From NCBI GenBank assembly GCA_022428285.1, contig JAKMCX010000109.1:1-39549 (forward strand): 39,549 nucleotides of DNA. The letters are read 5' to 3'. The translations under genes and the position numbers were made by a program. The notes below the pieces were generated by a model. That model had not been told where the DNA came from. It saw only the letters and a list, made by a program, of their open reading frames with translations, and made no database searches. The stretch is from Flavobacteriales bacterium (lineage in GTDB: Bacteria > Bacteroidota > Bacteroidia > Flavobacteriales_D > Sanyastnellaceae). Shown here one piece after another: positions 32,835 to 39,549 of the stretch. The stretch's first letter is position 1. Every line of letters starts with the position of its first letter.

Positions 32835-34693
32835 TCGCCCGTCATTCGTTTTTCGACGGTGCCGTCCGAGTATTGGAACAGCAGCAATACACCGGGCTCT
32901 GGATTGACCTCACGGCCCAAAACATCCGTGACCCGCATTAAGGTGCGCTGGCCACTTGGGACAGGTTCGACCACGGAGAGCGGTTCGCTGCAGGCCTGGG
33001 CAAAGAATTGCCAGGCCTCACGGGAAGCATCAATGTCCAGGTTGCCCCAAACACCGGGCCAGCTGTGACCGCCACCATTGACGGTGTACAACCAAACTTG
33101 GGGGCAAGCGCCTTCCAGCCCCCATTTCTGGTAATCCACATTGGACCCATCCGTGGTCACCTCGTCCGGGAAATTGCCCGCCTCTTGAAGGGTCAATCCG
33201 AACAAGTCGACAAAAAAGGCCATGGCGTCAGGTGTGCTGGGATAAGATCCCCAACCGTCTTGGTTCTGGAGGTCCCCCTCGTACAAGCTCACATCGTCAT
33301 CTGTGCCGTGCACCTCGAGAATGGGCACCATGTATTGGGGGGCACAATCCGCTTGGATGTCCGACATCAAAATCCCCGCTATGGGAGCCACTGCCCGGAA
33401 TTCATCCGACGCTTCACAAGCGAGCAAGTAGCAGAAGTCAGCACCGTTGGAGAACCCCGTGCCAAACACGCGCTCTGCGTCGAGGGTGTAGGTTTCGATG
33501 AGTTCTCCCCTCAATTCAGAAACGAAGGCCACATCGTCCACGTACTCATTTTCGTGGAAGGCATATCCCACGTTCCAGAATGGTTCTCCCGATCCATCAA
33601 TGGTGCCTTGGGGATAGCACACGGCAAATCCGAACTCATCGGCCAGGTCATTGAAGCCAGAGTATTGAAGGATGCCTTCGGCGGTTCCAGTGTAGCCATG
33701 AAAGGCAAACACCAACGGGCAGTTCTCAGGGGCGTCGGTGGGCTGATAGTAGTAGTACTCCCGCAGGTCCTTGCCATTGTCGAACAGGCCGGAATAGACC
33801 GCTGTGACGTCCACAGATTGGGCGTTGTTGGACCCTTGGTCATCCATCATGCCGTTCACGGCTGTAACCTCCGCGGTGACCGTGTAATTGCCGCTCAGGT
33901 CAAAAGGCAACACCTCGGTGAATGAGAAGCTGTGGGTATCGGCAGAACCCAAAGCCACACCGTCGATGGTGGTCTCGCCAGAGGCCCCGGCCATGCTCCA
34001 TGCTACAGTATAGGAGTACACCGTATCCACGCCCAAGTTGACCACCGTTCCTGCCAAGTCTTCTGTGGCTGGAGCCAGAACGACGTCCTCTGCTTGCAAT
34101 CCAATCAGCGCCAAGTCCAAACCTCCTGGCTCTAGGACCACCACATCGTCGATGGCCCAGCCAAAGAGCCAGCCCCCTCCGTCGTTGTACCGAAAGCCCA
34201 GGTGGACGTTGGTTTCGCCTAGAAGGTCGTCCAGGGCGATCACTTCGAAATTCCACAGGTATTCACTGCCTTCAATGGTTTGCAGGACCGACCAGGTCTC
34301 ACCTCCATCCAAGCTATACTCCACCGTCGCCTCCTCGTCGAACCCCTCGTAGGTGCCTCCATCGTAGTAGCTCGAGAAGGCCAGCATGGCGTTGTCGAGG
34401 CCGCTTAAATCCAAGGCAGGTGTGATCAGATAATCCGCGCTTTTGTCGCAATCGCACGCGTCGTCGTTGGTCGCCATCATGCTCCCGTGCGGAGTGATGG
34501 GCCACCATTGGCTATCCAAGTCTGTGCTCACGCCTCCCAGCCACCCTCCGTCGGTGGCCAAGGTTTGCTGTGTCCAACCGTCAGGGAGTGCGCCTCCGTC
34601 AAAGTTTTCTTGAAGCAAAACGGTCTGCGCGCTTGAAGCGCAGCACCAGATCATGGCCAAGGCCATCATGGACGTTCGAATGGATGCGGTCAT
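32831..34693 (-). CDS. Secreted PHB-depolymerase/LpqC-like esterase with T9SS tail
   Basis: The protein has 620 residues. A signal peptide (ends near SSAQ, residue 23) is followed by a MAM/cleaved-adhesin-like sandwich (about 25-190, LLQENFDGGALPDGW... and GWAIDDVVVLEPGG). A CARDB-like domain follows (about 195-300), then an alpha/beta hydrolase of the polyhydroxybutyrate depolymerase/LpqC type (about 305-570). The catalytic triad is visible: Ser415 in GFSNG, Asp465 in HGTDD and His543 in GGHSWPG. The C-terminal 45 residues (LSVVEPVPSGQRTLMRVTDVLGREV...) are a type-A T9SS tail. It probably hydrolyses an extracellular ester, such as a polyester or feruloyl-type ester. The gene lies 27 bases after the Kelch gene and overlaps the YdbS-like gene by four bases. 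Confidence 0.85.
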   Translation of the reverse strand: MTASIRTSMMALAMIWCCASSAQTVLLQENFDGGALPDGWTQQTLATDGGWLGGVSTDLDSQWWPITPHGSMMATNDDACDCDKSADYLITPALDLSGLDNAMLAFSSYYDGGTYEGFDEEATVEYSLDGGETWSVLQTIEGSEYLWNFEVIALDDLLGETNVHLGFRYNDGGGWLFGWAIDDVVVLEPGGLDLALIGLQAEDVVLAPATEDLAGTVVNLGVDTVYSYTVAWSMAGASGETTIDGVALGSADTHSFSFTEVLPFDLSGNYTVTAEVTAVNGMMDDQGSNNAQSVDVTAVYSGLFDNGKDLREYYYYQPTDAPENCPLVFAFHGYTGTAEGILQYSGFNDLADEFGFAVCYPQGTIDGSGEPFWNVGYAFHENEYVDDVAFVSELRGELIETYTLDAERVFGTGFSNGADFCYLLACEASDEFRAVAPIAGILMSDIQADCAPQYMVPILEVHGTDDDVSLYEGDLQNQDGWGSYPSTPDAMAFFVDLFGLTLQEAGNFPDEVTTDGSNVDYQKWGLEGACPQVWLYTVNGGGHSWPGVWGNLDIDASREAWQFFAQACSEPLSVVEPVPSGQRTLMRVTDVLGREVNPEPGVLLLFQYSDGTVEKRMTGE

Positions 34694-34720
34694 GCCCCGA
34701 AGATATGGGCAGAAGCCGAC

Positions 34721-36568
34721 TCAATGTCGAACCATGAAACGCTGGGACCACCCCCCTTCTGCGGACAATATGTACAGGCCTTTGGGAAGTTCCGCGACAG
34801 GGATCAGCGTGCGCGGTTCATTGGCCAGGAGGCGTTGAACCACCCTGCCTGTTCCATCCATCACGCTCAACTGCATTCCTTCGCTCAGGCCTTCTACCGC
34901 GAGGATGTTTGTCGCAGGATTGGGAAATGCGAAAGGAGCAACAGAAGGCCCTTCCGATACCCCACTTGTGGCACTGCACGGGGCAGAAATTCTCCAACGG
35001 TAGAAATAATAGTGGTAGTCGAGTGGAGAGTCTGTGGTGTTGCCGGTAATGCTCAGTCGGTCGGCTACAGAGATTGGAAAGCCCCCCGCAGGAACAGCAC
35101 TGTTGCGAAACAACCCGTCGTTGGTGCCCTCAATGCCCATCAGAAATCCTGTTCCATTGGGGATTTCCGTCCCTATCGCCAAGGTGTTCCAACCTGTTTG
35201 AAGGGCGTAATCCCCCTCAAAAATGGTCCCGCCTGATGCATCTCGGATGTACACTCCTATGGAGAAATTGGTCTCGGCCAATACTTCGACACTTTCCAGA
35301 ATGGTGGGTTCAGAAGCGCTGAAAACCATGTCCCACATGTCATTGAAATGAAACCCTCCTGCACCCAAAGCTTCTGCAGACAAGGGGCCGCCCAAAGCGT
35401 TTTCTGTATTGGCTTCTGGGTCAAAAAATTCTGAAGAGGCATCGGTGCAGCCCAGGATTGGGGCGATGCAAGAACCGTCACCCAGACAGGCTTCTGGATT
35501 GTAGTTCACTGCCGATTCCTGCATACATCCCGAAACATAGCAGCACGAGCCGTCGTCGTCAATGGCCAAGCTGGAGTAATTGACCGCACTGGGGTCGGTG
35601 CATCCGCAATCGTCAGAGAGCGAGTAGCGCCAGAGGTCTTGATGAAAAGTGTCATTGGCCCCTTCCAATCCAGAGGTCAGGTAGGCGTAGCAACCGAGCA
35701 CAAAACTGCCAGGAGCCCAGCGGGCGCCTCCCGGATGTGCCGGCATCTCGGACCAGCTGTCATTGGAGGGGTTGTACTTCCAGAATTCGCCGTAATCCAG
35801 CGGTCCATGGTTGTCGCCATCGCCACTGAGCACGTATCCAAAGCCATCCTTTGCAAACTGGGTGCCCGCGACGCGTGCTTCTCCCGGAAAGTCCCCCAGT
35901 TGTGTCCAATCGTCTGTCTCGGGATCATAGCGGTGAAAGTCTCGGTAAATGGTGAGGTCTCCGTTCACGGAGTTTCCATGGCCAAACCCGACATAGGCAG
36001 CCCCGTCGATGCCAAAATAGAAGGGGTGGTGTCGGTCTCCAGCGGTAAAGGCTGAGCGCTGCTCCCAGGTGTCGTTGGCCATGTCATAGGCCCACCAATC
36101 CCCTAGGTTTCCAATGTCATTGCTTCCCAGCCCCACCATGATTTGTCCACCGGCCAGTACCATGGCAGGGTGGTTTCGACCCAATCCGGGAAAGTCTGCC
36201 AGCGCAGTCCAGGTTCCGGAGGCCATGTTCAGGTGCCACCAATCGGTGGGATAACCGCTGCTGTTCGACCCAAACCCTACATACGCGTTGTCTCCCTCAC
36301 AAACGCCATAACCGTACCCCCTGCCCCCGCCAGGAAAAGCCGCCATGGCTGTCCAGCTGTCGGTGCTGGGGTCATACCGGTGCACGTCATCGAGGTTGAG
36401 TGCCGCAAATCCAGCCTGTCCAGCAATGACGTAACCGTATTGGTCATTGGCCACTGTGATTGGATGGTGGCGACCATTGCCTTCAAATGAAGCCATCTGG
36501 GCCCATTCATTTTGGGCTTGATGGGAAAAACCGACCGCAAGAAGTGCAAAGAGTAAAGCGTAACGCAT
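34721..36568 (-). CDS. Secreted Kelch-propeller protein with Cys-rich repeats and T9SS tail
   Basis: The protein has 615 residues from the ATG at 36568, the start of a signal peptide (MRYALLFALLAVGFSHQAQ); ATG 36583 and TTG 36607 are further upstream in frame. Residues about 20-320 hold six Kelch-type repeats such as VHRYDPSTDSWTAMAAFPGG, WWHLNMASGTWTALADFPG and FHRYDPETDDWTQLGDFPGE. Three CTDPSAVNYSSLAIDDDGSC-type units follow (about 325-395, the last degenerate), then a lectin-like sandwich (VEVLAETNFSIGVYIRDASG). The end, with FAFPNPATNILAVEGL, VMDGTGRVVQ and LPKGLYILSAEGG, is a type-A T9SS tail. It shows that Cys-repeat units occur with T9SS tails as well as with the dockerin-like module. 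It is probably the first gene of the seven-gene minus-strand run. Confidence 0.87.
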   Translation of the reverse strand: MRYALLFALLAVGFSHQAQNEWAQMASFEGNGRHHPITVANDQYGYVIAGQAGFAALNLDDVHRYDPSTDSWTAMAAFPGGGRGYGYGVCEGDNAYVGFGSNSSGYPTDWWHLNMASGTWTALADFPGLGRNHPAMVLAGGQIMVGLGSNDIGNLGDWWAYDMANDTWEQRSAFTAGDRHHPFYFGIDGAAYVGFGHGNSVNGDLTIYRDFHRYDPETDDWTQLGDFPGEARVAGTQFAKDGFGYVLSGDGDNHGPLDYGEFWKYNPSNDSWSEMPAHPGGARWAPGSFVLGCYAYLTSGLEGANDTFHQDLWRYSLSDDCGCTDPSAVNYSSLAIDDDGSCCYVSGCMQESAVNYNPEACLGDGSCIAPILGCTDASSEFFDPEANTENALGGPLSAEALGAGGFHFNDMWDMVFSASEPTILESVEVLAETNFSIGVYIRDASGGTIFEGDYALQTGWNTLAIGTEIPNGTGFLMGIEGTNDGLFRNSAVPAGGFPISVADRLSITGNTTDSPLDYHYYFYRWRISAPCSATSGVSEGPSVAPFAFPNPATNILAVEGLSEGMQLSVMDGTGRVVQRLLANEPRTLIPVAELPKGLYILSAEGGWSQRFMVRH

Positions 36569-36626
36569 GTTGTGTGATTCCATGTTTGAAACCGCAAAGG
36601 GGCTCAATTGGTTCGTTGACGGGCAT

Positions 36627-36655
36627 AAAAAAGCCCGGCTGGAGGCCTGGCTTTT
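36627..36655 (-). terminator. Rho-independent terminator after the small lipoprotein gene
   Basis: On the minus strand AAAAGCC-A-GGC, a CTCCA loop, and GCC-G-GGCTTTT form a stem with a single mismatch, ending in a run of six T-sequence bases. It sits 22 bases past the lipoprotein stop at 36677 and separates that gene from the downstream Kelch-led unit. Confidence 0.8.
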
Positions 36656-36676
36656 AAAGGTCCAATGACGGTGGGG

Positions 36677-36997
36677 TCAGACACCGTCAAATTCGATGTA
36701 AATGGAATCTCCACAAGCCACAGTCACAGTTGTGTCAAGGGCTGTGCACAAGGAGATGAATGCCAGATCGAAATCGACGTCGATGTCTCCGGCATCTACC
36801 TCTACAGTTTCTGTGCTCAAGATCCCCATGTCTGAAGCCACATTGTCTCCGTCAACACTGACATCTGGAGTACAAAGTGAATTGTTGAAAATGGTGATCA
36901 CGGCTTTGTTGCCCTCATCGCATGCTACGGTGTTGTCTTTGCACCCGGTGATCAGCAACAAGGTGGCCATCAGGCCAAACAGGCTTCTTAGTTTCAT
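36677..36997 (-). CDS. Small lipoprotein of unknown function
   Basis: The protein has 106 residues from the ATG at 36997, which begins a lipoprotein signal peptide (MKLRSLFGLMATLLLITGC, Cys19 as lipidation site). The mature part is acidic and Cys-containing (VACDEGNKAVITIFNNSLC... VDAGDIDVDFDLAFISLC ... VACGDSIYIEFDGV), consistent with a small disulfide-bonded beta domain. No family was recognised. It is a single-gene unit with its own terminator and lies divergent to the SIMPL-domain gene. A short inverted repeat (GGCGC 37016-37020 / GCGCC 37028-37032) lies in its upstream region around a TAATTTG sequence. Confidence 0.7.
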   Translation of the reverse strand: MKLRSLFGLMATLLLITGCKDNTVACDEGNKAVITIFNNSLCTPDVSVDGDNVASDMGILSTETVEVDAGDIDVDFDLAFISLCTALDTTVTVACGDSIYIEFDGV

Positions 36998-37145
36998 ATT
37001 GAATCGTTTTTGCAGGGCGCAAATTAGGCGCCTAAAGTCGGACGGGCTGAAGGAATAAATGGTTGCATGGGCGGCTTGCACAATATGCCGCTGCCCCATC
37101 CGGTTGAATGTTGGGGACGCTGCTGTGCCCATTCAATATTGATTC

Positions 37146-37907
37146 ATGACACGACACCCCCTCTTGGTTCCATCCCTGGCCGTTGTTCTGGCCGTCTCCA
37201 TTCTCGCCTCGGCATATCTCGTGGCACGCAATGGCCATTATTTCTTTCGCAGCCAAGCCAGCGACATCGGGGTGACGGGTTCCACGTCTATGGACTTCAC
37301 ATCGGACCTGGCCGTGTGGCAGGGGCAGTTCACCCGCAAAGCCATGGACCTCAAAGAGGTATATGCCCACATGAAACAAGACAAGGCGGTGGTCGAGCAA
37401 TTCCTAAAGGACAAGGGGATCGACAGGGACGCTTATGCCTTTCTCTCAATCGACATCATTCCACAAAACAAAACCGTGAACCATTACAACGACGAGGGCG
37501 ACCTCGTCGACCGGGAACAGGTCTTCAATGGCTACCGATTGAACCGAGGCTTCAAGGTCACTTCTACCGACATCAACCTTGTAGAACGCGTGGCCAATGA
37601 GGTCACAGAACTGATTGAGCAGGACGTCTACATCACATCCTATCCACCGAAATACTACTATACCCGATTGGGCGCGCTGAAGATTCAAATGATCGAGGCC
37701 GCATCAGAAGATGGCCAGACACGTGCGCGCACCGCTGTTTCTGGCGGTGGCGGCGAACTCGGAGACCTGCTCGAAACGAGCATTGGTGTTTTCCAAATCT
37801 TGGGCACGAACTCCGATGAGAGCTTCAGTTGGGGCGGCACGCTCAACACTTCGAGCAAGCTCAAAACGGCCTTTGTGAATGTGAAGCAGCGCTACGCCAT
37901 TGAGTGA
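37146..37907 (+). CDS. SIMPL-domain (DUF541) protein
   Basis: The protein has 253 residues with one N-terminal hydrophobic helix (about 6-27, LLVPSLAVVLAVSILASAYLV) acting as signal or anchor, so the rest is periplasmic. The remainder matches the SIMPL/DUF541 family: ITVTGS-like 'IGVTGSTSMDFTSDLAVWQG', the helix with MDLKEVYAHMKQDKAVVEQFLKDKGI, the NGYRLNRGFKVTSTDINLVERV block, and a late KIQMIEAASEDGQTRARTAV helix. Members are thought to form periplasmic or outer-membrane-associated oligomers; the precise function is not settled. It stops three bases from the convergent serine hydrolase gene. Confidence 0.87.
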   Translation: MTRHPLLVPSLAVVLAVSILASAYLVARNGHYFFRSQASDIGVTGSTSMDFTSDLAVWQGQFTRKAMDLKEVYAHMKQDKAVVEQFLKDKGIDRDAYAFLSIDIIPQNKTVNHYNDEGDLVDREQVFNGYRLNRGFKVTSTDINLVERVANEVTELIEQDVYITSYPPKYYYTRLGALKIQMIEAASEDGQTRARTAVSGGGGELGDLLETSIGVFQILGTNSDESFSWGGTLNTSSKLKTAFVNVKQRYAIE

Positions 37908-37910
37908 GCC

Positions 37911-38981
37911 TCACCACAGCGAATCTTGGATGGCCTGCCCCATTTCCACCGCTTGCTTCGACCCAGTGTGGTTCAGGACGACCACGGCATCTTGCCCGTC
38001 GCGGGACCTCCACCACCAGGTGCGTGCACCCAGCCAAGCGCCAGAATGCGACGCGTGGGCGGTATCCGGCAATGACCAACCAAAGCCGTAGTCGCTCAGG
38101 CCTTCGTCGGGCAAGTCTACAGGTGCAAAGGCTTGCTGCAGAATGGAGTCCGGTACAGCAGCATTGGAAGTCCACCATGCGTTCCACCGCGGTACATCCT
38201 CGGCACACATAAAGGTGCCGCCATCACCGGCCACCCCGTCGAGCTCTGTGGGTTCAATCTGTGGCGCATCGCTTTCCGTGCCGTCCATGCTCCACGTCTT
38301 GTTGGGCCAGTCCTCTTCTGTAGAAAACAGGTTCCAAACCCGGGTGCACTCCAATCCAGCGGGCCCAAAAACCTGCTGCATCATGAGTTCCTCAAACGGC
38401 TGGTCGTAGACCCGCTCCAGCAGCGCGGCAAGCAACACATAGCCGGTATTGCTGTACTCAAAAGCTGCGCCCACTGCGCGTTCCATGGGGGGCGCTTGAG
38501 GCAGGGCGGCAGCGACATCGCCGATGCCCAGAAAACCACGGTCGGGAATGGGCAGGTCCATGTAGAAGTCTGGAATGCCAGAAACGTGCTGCATGAGGTG
38601 GCGCACGGTGACCCCTTCATAGGGACACTCCAGGAGCCATACCCGGATGTCATCATCCAGCCCCAGCCGGCCTTGCGCGACGGCCGTCAGCACTCCTGCC
38701 GCAGTAAACTGCTTGGAAACACTGGCCAGTCGAAACATGGAGCTGCTTCCCACAGGCGCTCCCCCACCTCGCTCCACGCCATGAAACCACTGGCCCCAAA
38801 CCTGGCCTTCCTTGAGGACCACCACCGCCCCGGCGTGATCACCCTGCCGGTTCAAATCCGCCAGCCACGCTGACACTTGGTCCTGCTCCTGGCCCTTTCC
38901 AGCCAGCTCTAATCGCGGCATTGTCGTTTGGCATCCGGCCAAGACCGCCGTCAAGAAGGCCGTCATTTTCAAGAGTTGCAT
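37911..38981 (-). CDS. Beta-lactamase-fold serine hydrolase lipoprotein
   Basis: The protein has 356 residues from the ATG at 38981, chosen because it begins a lipoprotein signal peptide (MQLLKMTAFLTAVLAGC, Cys17); ATGs at 39017 and 39020 are upstream alternatives. The class C beta-lactamase/penicillin-binding fold is clear: SVSK with Ser87 and Lys90, YSN at 176-178, and HSG at 312-314 in place of KTG, the usual variation in the esterase/D-peptidase branch. Other family blocks are LMQHVSGIPDF and AAFEYSNTGYVLLAALLE. Likely an envelope D-amino-peptidase or esterase and not a resistance enzyme. It is convergent with the SIMPL gene. Confidence 0.87.
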   Translation of the reverse strand: MQLLKMTAFLTAVLAGCQTTMPRLELAGKGQEQDQVSAWLADLNRQGDHAGAVVVLKEGQVWGQWFHGVERGGGAPVGSSSMFRLASVSKQFTAAGVLTAVAQGRLGLDDDIRVWLLECPYEGVTVRHLMQHVSGIPDFYMDLPIPDRGFLGIGDVAAALPQAPPMERAVGAAFEYSNTGYVLLAALLERVYDQPFEELMMQQVFGPAGLECTRVWNLFSTEEDWPNKTWSMDGTESDAPQIEPTELDGVAGDGGTFMCAEDVPRWNAWWTSNAAVPDSILQQAFAPVDLPDEGLSDYGFGWSLPDTAHASHSGAWLGARTWWWRSRDGQDAVVVLNHTGSKQAVEMGQAIQDSLW

Positions 38982-39070
38982 GCCGCCAATTTCGGCATTG
39001 GATTCCGACTGCCTCATCATGCACTGACCTGCTCGACAGGGCCATGGATGCGAGCGTCACATTAACCCAC

Positions 39071-39101
39071 AAAAAAAGGACGGCCAACAGCCGTCCTTTT
39101 T
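39071..39101 (-). terminator. Rho-independent terminator of the SnoaL-like gene
   Basis: A perfect 12-bp stem AAAAAGGACGGC / GCCGTCCTTTTT with a five-base loop lies 26 bases past the stop at 39127. On the minus strand it ends in seven T-sequence bases. The plus-strand side also ends in a T-run, so it can act in both directions. Confidence 0.92.
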
Positions 39102-39126
39102 CTTGGAGTCAGAAAGGGTGAATGCA

Positions 39127-39549
39127 TCACTCTGCCGCGCCTTCCTCGACTTTGGCAGGAGGCGGGGGAATAGCTGCGACGAGCAATCCGCCAGCATCGT
39201 AGAAGTCGCCCTGTTGGTTGATTTTACCGGCTTCGTCGAAGTTCCAGTAATGATAGGCGCGCAGTTCAAGTTCATGTCCGTTGGCCTTTGAAGTGCCGTT
39301 CCAATCGATGTAAGCACGAACGCTGCCATCGGCTTGAAGGTTGAGGGTGTCTACTCCTGGAAGCCAAACTTCACGGGCAGTGCGTATGCCATCGATGGCA
39401 GCATGGTGGCCCGCAAACGTCTCGGCCGCCTTTGCAACGGTCATTTTTTGGCTGCCATAAGTGGCGTCCCAGATCACGGCATCCTCTGTGTAGAAGGACT
39501 TCCATGTGTCGTAATCAGCGTCAATGTGCGCTTGGTTGGCGGCTTGGGC
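39127..39549 (-). CDS. SnoaL-like (NTF2-fold) protein, 5' end beyond the window
   Basis: The frame is open from the last base of the window to the stop at 39127, giving 140 residues of the C-terminal part; the GTG at 39477 is not taken as the start. The visible pattern (AHIDADYDTWKSFYTEDAVI, then DGIRTAREVWLPGVDTLNLQ, VRAYIDWNGTSKANGHELEL and AYHYWNFDEAGKINQQGDF) is that of NTF2-like/SnoaL-type proteins. In these a helix and curved sheet form a small-molecule pocket. The tail IPPPPAKVEEGAAE is low-complexity. Function unknown; a strong terminator follows. Confidence 0.7.
   Translation of the reverse strand, partial: AQAANQAHIDADYDTWKSFYTEDAVIWDATYGSQKMTVAKAAETFAGHHAAIDGIRTAREVWLPGVDTLNLQADGSVRAYIDWNGTSKANGHELELRAYHYWNFDEAGKINQQGDFYDAGGLLVAAIPPPPAKVEEGAAE

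Noticed and set aside
33008-33925. Open frame of 305 codons antisense to the esterase.
   Set aside because: Shadow of the hydrolase gene, whose Ser-Asp-His triad is intact on the minus strand.
37911-38981. Considered as an antibiotic-resistance beta-lactamase.
   Set aside because: The third motif is HSG and not KTG, and the overall pattern is that of the widespread serine hydrolase/D-peptidase branch; resistance cannot be claimed.

Overview
The window looks like a chromosomal segment of a free-living, probably aquatic member of the Bacteroidota (Flavobacteriales-like). The signs are type IX secretion (T9SS) type-A C-terminal domains, a SusC-like TonB receptor paired with a DUF4249 lipoprotein, a DAHP synthase/chorismate mutase fusion of the Bacteroidota type, a YebC with the Bacteroidota-style N-terminus, Bacteroidota promoter -7 boxes (TAnnTTTG), and long arrays of the Cys-rich 'CTDxxACNY' repeat. 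No tRNA, rRNA, insertion sequence, phage gene or CRISPR array was seen. Genes are packed tightly, and convergent neighbours often abut or overlap.

Layout. 1-617: the 3' end of a secreted copper monooxygenase-like protein with a T9SS tail. 604-2538 (minus): thiolase followed by an NlpC/P60 peptidase, behind a -7 box and a perfect 16-bp palindrome. 2771-14689 (minus): a divergent RluA-type pseudouridine synthase gene, then three very large secreted proteins: one BNR/VPS10-like propeller protein and two paralogous beta-helix proteins with 10 and about 27 Cys-rich repeats. All three end in a dockerin-like double EF-hand module. 14863-15315 (plus): a 151-residue secreted protein with a SprB-like domain, one Cys repeat and half a dockerin-like module. 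15329-16878: yebC and two small unknowns. 16919-19933 (minus): an M36 (fungalysin-type) metalloprotease with a T9SS tail. 20021-21067 (plus): DAHP synthase/chorismate mutase.

21201-28484 (plus) is a four-gene unit: TonB-dependent receptor, DUF4249 lipoprotein, a large secreted protein with an HExxH metallopeptidase motif and dockerin-like tail, and a secreted beta-propeller protein. 28471-36568 (minus) is a seven-gene run with 4-base overlaps: Kelch/Cys-repeat protein, secreted PHB-depolymerase-like esterase, two bacterial-PH-domain membrane proteins (YdbS- and YdbT-like), a VTC-domain polyphosphate polymerase, a DUF4956 membrane protein and a DUF2490 outer-membrane protein. 36677-39549: a small lipoprotein, a SIMPL-domain protein, a beta-lactamase-fold serine hydrolase lipoprotein and a partial SnoaL-like protein.

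Two themes stand out. First, five secreted proteins lack a recognisable type-A T9SS tail and instead end in a shared Cys-flanked dockerin-like calcium-binding module, while five other secreted proteins here end in T9SS-type tails. This suggests a second C-terminal sorting or anchoring scheme. Second, the VTC + DUF4956 pair is linked by tight spacing to two PH-domain membrane proteins and an outer-membrane barrel, which could be an envelope-associated polyphosphate system. All functions are inferred from reading the sequence; no database search was run.
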